From Nageia nagi (Eukaryota > Pinophyta), in assembly GCA_050084985.1 (NCBI GenBank), contig JBITNC010000001.1, forward strand, positions 21,762,001-21,826,000: 64,000 nucleotides of DNA, in the 5' to 3' direction. Within the stretch, counting starts at the first letter, position 1, and each line of letters begins with the position of its first letter. A program made the translations under genes and the position numbers. Positions 46,459-57,659 of this stretch are shown here, piece by piece. The notes under the pieces were generated by a model. It had not been told where the DNA came from, made no database searches, and saw only the letters and a program-made list of their open reading frames with translations.

Positions 46459-48840
46459 GACAAATGTCAAAGACCTTTGGAGAATATCAAAAGGTATCTC
46501 ACTAATCCTCCAATCTTAGCATCTTATGATTCAAAAAGGAGTCTATTGCTTTTTGTCTTAGTAGCCATGAATGCCCTAGGGGCCATGTTAGCACAAAGAT
46601 ATGTTAGTAATAAGGAAAGAGCCATTTATTACATTAGTAAGAATTTTCTTGATTATAAAACATAGTATAGTCCAATAGAAAAGATATACTTTGTAATAGT
46701 CTTCTCAATGAAAAAGTTAAGATACTACATGCTCGATAACATGATATATGTAATAGCTCAGGTTGATCCACTTAGATATCTTATATCCAAATCCTACCTA
46801 TCTAGAAGAGTTGGGAAATGGTTCATGTTACTTCAAGAATTTGATTTGGTATTCATCACTCAAAAATTGATTAAAGGAAAAGATATTGTAAATTTTATCA
46901 CCAAACATCTACAAAACAAAGTATCCAAGATACATGAAGAGTTTCTTGATCAAGTGGGTAATTCGATCATTCATAGAGCTAGCACCATCCTTGGATTACA
47001 ATGTTGTTGCTAGGTGAAGATGAAGTTTTTTTGAAGGTCTTCATTGGCTTCATGGAAGATGATAAGAGGACATTCTACTTTTATAGCTTAAAGTGCATTC
47101 ATAGAGATGGGGTAGGAATTATCCTCATCAACCCTCATGGTGATGTTATCCCTCTATCTTATAACTTAAGCTTTGATTACACTAATAATATGGTATAATA
47201 TGATACTCTTATCCTAGGTTTGAAAGCTACAATACTTCTTAAATTGAAAAAGAAAAAAATCTTTAGTGATTCTCAACTAATCATAAAGCAAGTGTCCAAT
47301 ATTTACAACACCAAGGATCAAAAGCTACAATCGTACAAGGGAATGTTTGAGAATCTTATCATGTACTTCTTTGAGTACCAAACTGAAAACATCCCAAGAT
47401 ATAATAACAAGTATATTGATGTTAAGACTAGTGCTACATCCATTGCCTCTATCAATATTGAAGATGAGCAAACCATCCTCACCATAAAAAATATTGGTTA
47501 GCCTTCTCATGAGTGTGATGTCTAAAATTTTATTGAAGGTAATTATTTTTCAGCTACATATGAAAATGCATGTGAATGGTATCAAGATGTATTTAATTAT
47601 TATAAAAATGGTATTATTCTTGTTGACTTTGATCATAATGCTAGAATTATAATTAAGAAGCTAGCTACAAAATATATCATTATTGGTGATTTACTGTATA
47701 AAAGGTCTTTTGAAGGTACTCTTCTTACATGTCTCATGTGAAATGAAATAGATATGGCTCTTCATCAAGCTCATGATGGTATCTATGGTGGTCATTTTAA
47801 TGCTAAATTGTGTATCAAAGATTAGTTAAACTTGGGTATTTTTGGCCTGCTATGCATGAAGATTGTGAAATGCATGTTAGAAAGTGTGAGCAATGTCAAA
47901 AAAATTCTAGGCTTCAACATTCTCCTTCTCATGATTTGCATTCTATTGTATCTCCTTGGCCATTTTCTTTTTTGGGCATTTGATTTTATTGGAAAGCTTA
48001 ACCCTATTTCAAAATATGGACATAATTTTATCATTACACCTACAAAGTAAATCACTAAGTGGATGAAGGCCATACCTATGAAGTCAAAAAAAAGAGGTAA
48101 AATTATTGATTTTCTTATTTAATATATCATATTTAGATATGGTATTCCTTCTAAATTATTTATAGATAATGGTACAATCTTTAAAGGTAATGAAGTCAAA
48201 TATTTTTATGCTAAATATCACATTGAAAGGAAGTTCTCTTCTCCTTAGTATCCTAAAGGCAATAGTCAAGCTAGAGCATCAAACAAAGTCATCAAAAGTA
48301 TCCTATCCAAAAATGTAGCAAAGCATTGTAAAGATTAGTATGAATAACTTCCTTATGTGTTGTGGGCTTATAGGACTAGTATTAGAACTTTCATAGGTGC
48401 CACTACCTTTTCCCTCATTTATGGAGATGAAGATTTTGTCCAATTAGAACTAGAGATCCCATCCCTTCATGTATCATTAGATGATCTCATTCTTGATGAA
48501 GATAAGAGAAAGTCTAGGTTACCCAACTAGAGGTCCTAGATGAGAAAAGGGTCAATGCTGTAGAACACCTTCATGCCTATCATTCCCACATCAAATTAGC
48601 CTATAGTAAGAAGATTATCCCTAAAGAGTTCAAGGTAGGTGACCTTATCTTGAAAGAGAAACTTTCCAACACTAAAGCGCTTGAAAATGAAAAGAAAGGT
48701 AAGTTCAAACCTAACTAGACTGGTCTTATATTATCATTGCTAATTATGGAAAAGGTGGATATAAATTATCCACAATTAAAGGTAAAGAGGAATGCAATCC
48801 AATCAATGTCATGCATCTGAAAATGTTTTATGTCTAATGT
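46451..48840 (+). pseudogene. Element D RNase H, archaeal RNase H and integrase
   Basis: RNase H continues with ENIKRYLTNPPILASYD, ERAIYYISKNFL and VDPLRYLISKS. The archaeal RNase H (about 47040-47460) has NPHGDVIPLSY and FSDSQLIIKQV, but the FDGS aspartate is lost (reads FYS). Integrase (47740-48840) keeps HDGIYGGHFNAK, WAFDFIGK and FIDNGTIFKG. The catalytic Glu site reads Arg in SQARASNK. Multiple frame changes and stops. Confidence 0.87.
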
Positions 48841-48940
48841 CTCTTTTTCGTGCAAATATATCTTTTCACATTTTTGGATGCTAACATTGTAGGTCAAGCA
48901 CATACATATCCCAACACTATTGCTACATTTCTAGTGCCAT

Positions 48941-49499
48941 TGCACCTTCATAAGTATAGTTACCTTAAGATCTAAGATTAAAGCTTCATATTCAACCATA
49001 TTGTTAGTACAATCAAAACTCAATCGATAAGAAATAGGAATAACATCACCATGAGGATTAGTCAATACAATTTCTACCCCACCTTCATGAATACACTTAG
49101 AACCATCAAAAAATATAGTCCATTCATCTTCACTTCAAAAGCCCATGAAAATGTTTAGGTACTCAAGCTTTGTAACAAAGTGACGACACTTGGGCTAAGT
49201 GATGTTGTTCAATTTGTTTGAATGGTTGTTGGCCACCTCATCAGGAAACTATTATTGAATTATAGAAGCATCATTTCATGGATTATTTTCTATAAAATCT
49301 ATAACAGCTTATCCCTTAATCAACTTTTAAGTCACATATACTAAGTTAGCCTGATATGGTTTTCACATTAAGTATCTCAAAGGGTCAACCTCAGCAATTA
49401 CATATGATGTATTTCCAAGCATATAATATCTCAATTTTTCTATTGAAAAGATAATAGAAAAACATATTTTCTCTATAGGTGTATACCTTGATTCATAAT
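48941..49499 (-). pseudogene. Element E RNase H C-terminal part and archaeal RNase H
   Basis: Reading from 49499 leftward: YTPIEKICF, LRYYMLGNTSYVIAEVDPLR, then FFDGSKCIHEGGVEIVLTNP, SYRLSFDCTNNMVEYEALIL. The FDGS aspartate is intact here, unlike in element D. The sequence stops matching about 48940. Confidence 0.85.
49495..49499. repeat. Copia target-site duplication, left copy
   Basis: ATAAT, repeated at 55848-55852. Confidence 0.88.
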
Positions 49500-49789
49500 T
49501 GCTAGAGTATTATTTTCTTTATTACCTCGTTAGGTATCTAGGTTGACGTTATCTTAAGTTCACTAGTAGGTGTTCATAGTTGTCATCTTTATCGAGTTAT
49601 TTTAATCCGATGGTCAACATTGTTTTGATAGTGTGGCTATTGTTCATTTCACTTGCTATTTAAGCAAGGTGTATCTTATGTATAATCATCCATCATTTCA
49701 TTCTTTACAAGTAATATTTTATGCTCTTGTGATATTCTTTCAGCTCTTGCATCCTAGGTGAGGAAATTCATTTTTCCTCTCTCCTCTCA
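49500..49789 (+). repeat. Copia 5' LTR
   Basis: Starts TGCTAGAGTATTA and ends CTCTCA. Same length as the 3' LTR. TATTTAAG near 49668 may serve as TATA box. Confidence 0.92.
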
Positions 49790-49801
49790 TAGTACCATAG
49801 C
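49790..49801 (+). other. Copia primer-binding site
   Basis: TAGTACCATAGC directly after the LTR matches the copia initiator-Met site TGGTATCAGAGC at 9 of 12 positions. Confidence 0.65.
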
Positions 49802-51540
49802 AAGTTTAGTTTTGTAAAGATACTTATGGGTGTTTTCTTGCATTCCAATGGAACCCATAGCCTTCATTTGTTGTGTAAGGTATCCTCTTTGGTGGATCAT
49901 TTGTGAAGATTATCTTTGCTTTAGTAGGGTTCAGATCTGCGGAGTTCTTTTTGCTTTTTTTTAATCTATTCTCAGAGTCATTCGTATCTCTTACGGCTGG
50001 GCCTTACTCATACTGCACCTACAACTCATATTTCACCTATATTGCTCCAGGCATCATTTTTTTATTGCACTCTGTGATCTCTAACTCAGCTTCTGCAGAT
50101 CTGGGTTAATTTGGTGTATACTTGATCATAGATCCTGCATCTTTTCTTATTTTTGAGCATCCCCCAGATCGAAATTGGTTTCATTTGTGGAAAAAGAGTC
50201 TTTTTGTAGTCCTCATATTGGATCTGTGCTTCCCCACGACCTTTCTAAGCGTTCTCAGATCTCGTGTTCTTCACGAGCATTTTCCTCAGCCGCGATCTCA
50301 TTTCTATGAGCATTTACACTTTTAACGTCGGGCTCTTTGCGTACCTAGACTTTATGGTCTCATTTCTCACTCATCGCGATCGTGATCTGCAGTCCTCCTG
50401 CATCGTTTCAATTTTACATATCTTATCTAAATTTTAATGTGATGACCAACATCGCGTTTAGATCATAATGATGCCTATTTTCCTCCCAAATGATGTCTTC
50501 TATCTACTTCACGAAGTGCGCATCTCTTTTGCATAAAATCTCATGGACCTCCCTGGTCTAGTGTAGCTTATGAGTTTATTTTGATTTCACGGGTCCTCTA
50601 CAACTCAAATGATACTCCCATCAGTAGTGTAGCCACTCCATGAGTTGATCTCCTTGTTATGTTGAACGACCACTCTGTCGTCTGACCTGCACACGATTTG
50701 CACATAGCGACTTCCGTTTGGCATTGCAACTAATGAACGACAGCTCTACGTATCGTGCTCATTCAGATTTGCATAAAAGAAACCTTCATCTCTGCCTGTG
50801 TACTCCTCTATTGGATGAAGCCCCCATTCACAGCACCCTACAAGCACTCCTCGTCAGCCCTAGACCACGTGATCTCTAAACTCTGCTAGATCAGACTAGC
50901 CACTTAAGGTTTCATTGATTATTTGACCGCCGGAGTATTTTTTCTCGGGGTTTAATTGTTAAGGAGTGGCATTTTATTCATTTAATAAATTACTAATAGT
51001 GAGAGGGGTTAATTTTTTGGCATTTTTTATTTTATCAAAATTGTGAAAGGGAGGAGAAATATTTGCAAAATTGGTATTTTTTTAATTTTTGTCATCATTG
51101 TAAATTTTTTGGAGCCTTCCATACTCTTAACATCCATTTTAAGCTCTTCAAAAAATATTTCGATAGATTTTTTGGAACCTCGTTAAAGGGTCTAAAAATT
51201 ATTATTTGGAACCCCATTAAAGGGTCTAAAAATTATGTTTTGGAGGGGATTTGATAGATTTTTTCCTTTTTGTAAAAACTTGTGAATAAAAATCTCTTAT
51301 GGGAGGGGGATAGTGTTAGTGCTGATTTAGTGCACCCCTTGTGGTTGTTTTTTTTATTTTAATAAGGATTCCACTTCTACTTGTGGATTTAAAATGGAAC
51401 CACTCACATCACATAACTATCATATTTGGAAACCTTAAATGTTGACTTTTCTTGCACAAAGAGGTTTCAACACACTAATAAAAGACCAAAAATTCACTTT
51501 TAAACGAGATTATGAAAGGTAATATTTTTATAATTCACAA
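49802..51540 (+). other. Copia leader with a GC/CpG-rich segment
   Basis: About 49890-50940 is visibly richer in G, C and CpG than anything else in the window (for example 50221-50340), then the sequence returns to AT-rich. A 34-bp tandem repeat (TTTGGAACCTCGTTAAAGGG...) lies at 51171-51238. A purine-rich run followed by TGTTAG lies near 51305-51322. The short open frames here have no domain I recognise. Confidence 0.55.
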
Positions 51541-52230
51541 GGAGAAGAATTTTGCCTAATTAAGGCTAATGTCAATGAAATTCTATGGTTCCATGTTGAG
51601 GGGTACTTCATTACCTCATGAAGCTTGGAACAAGTTGGAATCTTTATTTGGTAAGGTTGATACAATGCAAGCTATGCAGATTGAAGCTCAACTCACAACT
51701 TTATCACCAAATGACTTTCCCACAATACTAGACTTTCTCACTAAATTTAATGAGTTGTTCACATAATTGAAGGGTAGTGATAAAAAGAAGGAAGAGAAAG
51801 AATGTATTTTTTCGATTTCACCTTCTTTTCTACTATGGATGCTTTAAAAGATAAATTTGTAATACCTAGTCTGGAAGAATTTTGTGAGCGACTCACGAGG
51901 GAAGACTAAAAAATTTCCACTCTTGATATGAAATCCTCTTTCTCTAGGGTACTTTCTACATCATCATCTAAAGGAAAGGGCAAGGCCAAGCCTAATCCTC
52001 ACACCACTCCTTCACAATAGACTTCACCTAAATAATCCAAACCTAATATAAATTATTCTTCTAAGAAAAATAAACCCAAATATGATGTTACTTATGATTT
52101 TTGTGGCACATTTGGACATCCTTTAGATAGGTGTTCCAAGAAAATGCATTCTTTAGAAGAAGTTATGAAAAAGCACAAGATTTTCATTCTAAAGGAGCCA
52201 TCTAAAAATGCTCCTAAGGAATAGGTTAGA
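51541..52230 (+). pseudogene. Copia gag
   Basis: UBN2-type Gag text is clear: AWNKLESLFGKVDTMQAMQI, then LTTLSPNDFPTI, followed by frame breaks. The knuckle near 52095 reads YDFCGTFGHPLDRCSKK and has lost its first Cys (Tyr). No start codon can be fixed with confidence. Confidence 0.75.
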
Positions 52231-54480
52231 GCATTGAATGTTTAGGGAAAATTAGATTTTGCTTTAGAAAAATGGGTTATGATTGAAGAGCTACTCATCA
52301 TATGACTTGTTCAAAGAAGTCCTTTGCTTCTCTTGCTTCCAATTCTATCTCTCAGATTAAGGTTGGTGATTCCTCCTTCATTTTAGTTAATGTAAAGGGG
52401 GATGTTCTTCTTGATGGGGGATGCATAAATGATGTACTTTATGTTCCTCAGATCATCACCAACCTACTTTTAGTATATTAGATTTTACATTCTAATATAG
52501 TGGATTGTTTCATTCACTCCATAGGGATTTGGAATCTATAGTTTACTAGAGCCAAATACACTCATTACATGGGGTGTTTTTGATCATACTTATAGACTTT
52601 ACTACTTTGAGAGCTTTGATGATTCTATTGTTGCTATAGGATTGGTTTCTCATGCAAATTTGAGGAGAAAACTTTGGCATGAGAGGTTTGACTACCTCAA
52701 CTACCAGTATTTACAATAGCTTCATACTTATGATATGGTTACCAGATTACCAAATATTTCTTATACTGATGTTATTTGTCTAGGATGTGCTCTTGGAAAG
52801 TAACATCAAGATCCTTTCCCTTCAGGTAAAGCTCATCATAATTTAGTACCCTTGAAGTTAGTACATAGTGACTTAATGACCTTTCCCCATGGATCCTTTA
52901 TAGTATCTTGGTATTCACTTACATTTATTGATGATTTCTCAATACATACTTGAGTGTACTTCCTCAAGTACAAGAGAGAGGTATTTTTTCACTTCAAGGC
53001 TTTCAAATCCTTGGTTGAGAATCAGTATTACACATGCATTAAGAATATTTGCATAGATAATGGGGGGGAATACTTCAACAATGCATTTTCATAGTTGCTT
53101 GTAGCTCATGGTATTATACATCAAAACTTAGTGCCACACACTCCATAGCTGAATGGAGTGGTGGAGAGAAAGAATAGAACATTGAAGGAAATGGCCAGCA
53201 ACATGATGCATTCATGGGATCTTCCACCTATCTATTCAATAGAGGTAATTAATTGTATGAACTACATTCAAAATTGTACACGACATCAAGCACTTTAAGA
53301 TGTGATTCCTAAAGAGGCTTTGAATGGAAACAAGTTAGATGTTTCTCATTTTAGTATATTTGGTAGTCATGCTTGGGCACATATTTTGAATTCACAACAT
53401 AAGGATTTGGATAAGAATAGTAGGATACTCATATTTATTGGCTACTGTAAGGATGTGAAGGCATATCATTTACTAGATCCAACCACTCATGATGCATTTT
53501 TTAGGAAGGATATTCAGTTTAATGAGCAGCTTTTTGATTCTCCCTCTTCTTCTTCCACTTTAAATGACTCATATGATGACTCAAATGCTCCACTTGTTAA
53601 TGTTGATGATACTCATATCATTATTTCCTCTTCTACATATGTTAATCCTCCTTCACATATTATGACTCCTCCTACTACTGCACCTCCCCCTCCTCCCTTT
53701 CCCAGATGGAATTAATTGATACTTGAGAATGTAAAACCATATATTAAGGGTCTACCTTCTTCCCTTTTTCATTCTACTAGTTAAGAAGTGGTTGGTCAGA
53801 TAATTTCTAGTGACCTATAGACATTGTCCCAGGCTCATAAACATCTAAAGTGGGATGATGCTATGTTAATGGAGTATTCCTCTTTGATGAGGAATGAGAT
53901 ATGGTAGCTAATTCTACCCCTTCCTCTAGGAAGGAAGTTAGTTTGATGTAAATGGGTGTATCAGACCTAGTATGCAATTGATGGTTTTGTGGACAAGCAT
54001 AAGGTATGATTTGCAGCTAAGGGATTTTCTTAAGTAGAGGGCATTAATTATTCAAAGACCTTCACCCCTATGCCCAAGATGGACTCAGTTCATCTTGGTC
54101 TTGCTCTAGTTGTATCTTAGAGATGGTATATTTATCATATGGATGTAAAGAGTGCCTTCTTCCATGGATACTTACAACAATAGATTTACATAAAGCAGAT
54201 CATTGGATTTGTGCAAGATTCTTTGCTTGTTTGTAGTCTTAGGAAATACCTCTATAGCCTCAAGCAAGCACCTTATCCATGGCATAAGAAAATGGAAACT
54301 TTTCTTCTCTCTATTGGATTTGTATGGTGTCAATCAAATCCTATTATTTACAGTTAGAGAGATAGTGATCACATCACTATTCTTGTGTTGTATGTTGATG
54401 ACCTTCTTCTCATAAGTAGCTCCACATCTCACATCTAGATTATGCAATAGTCTTTTTCTGCTCATTTCAAGATGAAAGAC
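52231..54480 (+). pseudogene. Copia pol: protease, integrase, reverse transcriptase
   Basis: The protease site near 52281-52300 reads Asp-stop-Arg-Ala-Thr-His-His where D-S-G-A-x-H-H is usual. The GAG-pre-integrase domain (about 52663-52830) and all later pol lie in one frame. The integrase acids are all present: VHSDLM (52870), IDNGGEY (53056) and VVERKNRTLKEM (53164). Reverse transcriptase covers 53940-54480 with KTFTPMPKMDSVHL, YHMDVKSAFFHGYL and catalytic YVDD at 54391. Most stops are TAG, TAA or TGA at positions where Gln or Arg is expected. Confidence 0.9.
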
Positions 54481-55270
54481 CTTGGACTTACTATTTTGTT
54501 ATTTTGAATTTTAGGTGACACAATCAGATTTATGTATTTATCTCTCTTAATAGAAGTATGGCTTAGATCTTCTTGAGAAGTTTCATATGGATGACTACAA
54601 GCCATATCCTACACCTTTTTAGAGTGGGGTGATCCTTACTTCCTCTTACACTATACCACTATGTGATGCTACTTTGTATCAATAGTTGGTTGGGAGTTTG
54701 TTATACCTTACCCATACTTGAATTTATATCTCATATGTAGTTGGTATTATTTATTAGTTTGCTTAGTCCCCTCATGAGTTCTAATGGAAGGCAACCACGA
54801 GGATTCTTTGATTTGTGAGGGGGACTAAATAGTATGGTCTACATTATACAAGAGTTTATCAAATGCTGATTAGATATACTAATTCTAATTAGGCTAGTTC
54901 CTCTGATGATTGTCAATCTACTTTTGGCTACATATTTTGTCTAGGCACTTCTCCTATAGCTTGGTCATGCAAGTAGCAATAAGATACTACACTATCATTG
55001 ACTGAGGTTGAGTACAAGAAAGAAGTACATGCAATTCATGAGGCTTTATAGCTTTGATAGTTGAAAGAGGAGTTTGATTTTACCCAACATCAAGATACTA
55101 TTCTTTAGTGTGATAGTCAAAGCATGATTCATATTTTGTGCAATCCAATTGAGCACCAATGCACAAAGCACATTGAGGTGCATATGCATCTCATATGATA
55201 GCACATCCACGATCACATCCTTAGCTTGGAGTACATTTCTAAGAGGTAGCATATCATGTACATATTCATG
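54481..55270 (+). pseudogene. Copia reverse transcriptase end and RNase H
   Basis: After a frame change between 54480 and 54554 the reading continues as YGLDLLEKFHMDDYKPYPTP. RNase H follows with STFGYIFCLGTSPIAWSCK, SLTEVEYKKEVHA and CDSQSMIHI. Stops are frequent. Confidence 0.82.
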
Positions 55271-55546
55271 AAACCCTTTTCTACATCATAATTTCTTTAG
55301 TTGCTAACTTTCTTAGGGTGACAAAAGTTATCCTTGGGGGTGTTGATTAGGAAACCTTCCTCTATACCTTCCTTTCTTTTTATTTCCTCTTATGGAATAT
55401 GGTTTTTTTTCCATGTGTTTTTTCATCATCTATAGAAGAGAGGTTTTTCATGTTTGTGTGTTAGACACTTTGTACATAAGTACCTTATCAAGCCTAGTTA
55501 CTAGGATTCATCTTTTCTCAGCTATCTATACTCCTACCTAGTATCA

Positions 55547-55557
55547 CTTAAGGGGGG
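55547..55557 (+). other. Copia polypurine tract
   Basis: The AAGGGGGG run directly before the 3' LTR. Confidence 0.8.
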
Positions 55558-55847
55558 TGTTAGAGTATTATTTTCTTTATTACCTAGTTAGGTATCTAGG
55601 TTGACATTATCTTAAGTTCACTAGTAGGTGTGCTTAGTTGTCATCTTTATCAGGTTGTTTTAATCTGATGGTAAACATTATTTTGATCATGTGACTATTG
55701 TTCATTTGACTTGCTATTTAAGTAAGGTGTATCTTATGTATAATCATCCATCATTTCATTATTTACTGGTAATCTTTTATGCTTTTGTGATATTCTTTCT
55801 AATTTTGCATCCTGGGTAAGGAACTTCATTTTACTTCTCTCCTTTCA
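55558..55847 (+). repeat. Copia 3' LTR
   Basis: TGTTAGAGTATTA...CCTTTCA, 290 bp, pair to 49500-49789. Confidence 0.93.
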
Positions 55848-55852
55848 ATAAT
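55848..55852. repeat. Copia target-site duplication, right copy
   Basis: ATAAT, identical to 49495-49499. Confidence 0.88.
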
Positions 55853-56146
55853 CAATCAATGTTTTGCTAATGTAATATATTTCTCTTTCTTTATTTTCAT
55901 CATATTTTTGAATTGATATTTATGCTAATGCACTTATAGCTATAAAAACATATAACAACAAACTCTTTTCGAAATCATATGAGGCTAAAATAGGAGAATT
56001 AGTGAGATGCCTTTTTATGTTGTCCAAATATTTTTTACATTTTTCATCCTCTATGAACTTTTCACCTTTCTTTAACAAATTAGAAAATGGATACTTCTCA
56101 AGTAATTTAAATTTCAAGGTGGAGGCATGTCAATAATAGCTAAAAC
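55853..56146 (-). pseudogene. Element E RNase H N-terminal part
   Basis: Minus-strand reading with LLKKGEKFIEDEKCKKYLDN, NIKRHLTNSPILASYD and KSLLLYVFIAISALA. Upstream it is interrupted by the LINE insertion; downstream by the copia element. It is continuous with 61809 rightward and 49499 leftward. Confidence 0.83.
56132..56146. repeat. LINE target-site duplication, left copy
   Basis: AATAATAGCTAAAAC; the right copy at 61794-61808 differs at one base (AATAATGGCTAAAAC). A duplication of this length is typical of target-primed reverse transcription. Confidence 0.85.
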
Positions 56147-56235
56147 TTTCTAGTAGAGTGGTGCTTGAGAGAGAATTCGATCCTATGTAGGAGAGCTCTA
56201 TAACAATTACTATATGCATAAGAAGGTCTTTATCC

Positions 56236-57520
56236 ATGGCATTGGGCCCCAAGGGTTTCTTTGGGTCCCTAGATTCTTGCTCCTTCCATGATGCAATCCA
56301 TGCTAGGCTAATGGGTTCTAAAAAACTTGGTATTAATCGATCTACCACTCGACACTTCATCTGGGGGAAACCAAATCCAAGGAAAATCAAGTTTGGCTAC
56401 CTCCATGCCTCTGATGAGATCCCAAAAATCATTATCTAAAGTGAGGAGTTATAAAGTGAAATTGCCATGCTGGAGTCCTATGTACTAATATGCAAGTTCC
56501 TAGGTGTTGACTTCATCCAAATATGATTAGACAATGGGTTTTACACAACTATTAGGCTAGAGGTTATGTATATCTTAGCTTTTACTCCAATGACTACTTT
56601 CTTGTCCTATTTACCTCTATAATGGATCAAGATATGGTTTTTGAAGGGGGATCATGGCTCCATGGAAGAGAAGGGCTCTTCATGAAACCTTGGCACATAG
56701 GGTTTAAACCAATCGAAGAAACCTCTTCATATGCACCTGTCTAGGTTGGGCTATTAGATTTGCCTAGAAAACTATGGAAATAAGACATATTCTTTACCAT
56801 TGGAAAAGCCTTAGTGGGTTATATGGGGGTATCTAACAAAATGAGAGAATTAGAGTCCCTAACCTATGCTTGTATTTGTGTCCAAATGCAAATGGATTCT
56901 CCATTACCTGTTTAAATCAAGATAAATCTCCCCTTAGATAATATGGTCTACTCTTAGTCCCTAGGCTATAAATATTTTTCCTTAAGGTGCTAAATTTGTT
57001 TTGAGTATGGCCACTTAGCTAAATCCTTCCCTCATGCCCAAACTCATATCCCCACTTTAGAGCCCCTTAATGATGGATTCCAAAGTTCTTAAATGAAAAC
57101 ATCGGTCCACAAAACCTCCCACTCACAATACAAGCAACAAAAACTCTAATAGCTTTTAGGCTTTACAAATAGTTGACCTAGAAAATAAGGAAAAGATTAT
57201 CTCTCATCAAGAATAGGAGCCCCCAAATACTAGTAACTCGTTATAAGCCCCTCAAATTGTAACAAGTATTCTTGGTGAATAGTATAAGTTCCTCCTTAAA
57301 CTCAAAATCAACACAACACTTTTGGTTCCAAACTAGAAATCTCTTAACCTTTATAAGAAATAAACATGAACATAGATGAAGATACCTACCAAGAACTAGC
57401 CAATAGCAATAGTATTGTTCCTCAACAATATAAAAATTTTAATCACTACTAAAGAACTCCCTTCAAAGGTTTGACCATAAAGCAAATTCCAAGTTTTCTA
57501 AGAACTATAGTGGTAGGATG
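56236..57520 (+). pseudogene. LINE ORF1 (DUF4283/zinc knuckle)
   Basis: An RNA-binding chaperone in plant L1 elements. DUF4283 text lies at about 56565-56790: GYVYLSFYSNDYF, MVFEGGSWLHGREGLFMKPW, IGFKPIEE, GLLDLPRKLW. A knuckle near 57000 reads CFEYGHLAKSFPHA, with its second Cys changed to Tyr and its last to Ser. Low-complexity Lys/Asn-rich text follows. Confidence 0.75.
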
Positions 57521-57659
57521 ATAAAAACTACAAGGTCTAATGTCAAACCAAGCTAAATGCACATAAGCTACACTTGTAAGTATAGAGAATGGGAGTAAAC
57601 AATAGTTAGATGAGCTCCTGCACTCCAAAAAATAATATATTTACCTATGTTAATCACAT

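Larger units (their letters stand above)
40397..48940 (+). mobile_element. Element D: truncated Tat-lineage pol, split by a hAT transposon
   Basis: Plus-strand Tat coding sequence from a G-patch-like segment through integrase, in two parts (40397-42237 and 46451-48940) either side of the hAT element. Gag and protease are missing on the left, where element C abuts. No LTR belonging to it is visible. The right limit, about 48915-48945, is where the sequence turns into the inverted relative, element E. Confidence 0.8.
49500..55847 (+). mobile_element. Ty1/copia retrotransposon nested in element E
   Basis: 6.35 kb with two 290-bp LTRs (49500-49789 and 55558-55847), TG...CA ends, an initiator-Met-type primer site, a purine tract and ATAAT duplications. 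The order gag-protease-integrase-reverse transcriptase-RNase H defines copia. A leader of about 1.75 kb precedes gag, and part of it is unusually GC- and CpG-rich. Pol is broken mostly by stops. Confidence 0.94.

Noticed and set aside
49903-50325. Two short open frames in the GC-rich copia leader as genes
   Set aside because: About 67 codons each, no recognisable domain. Higher GC alone lengthens open frames.
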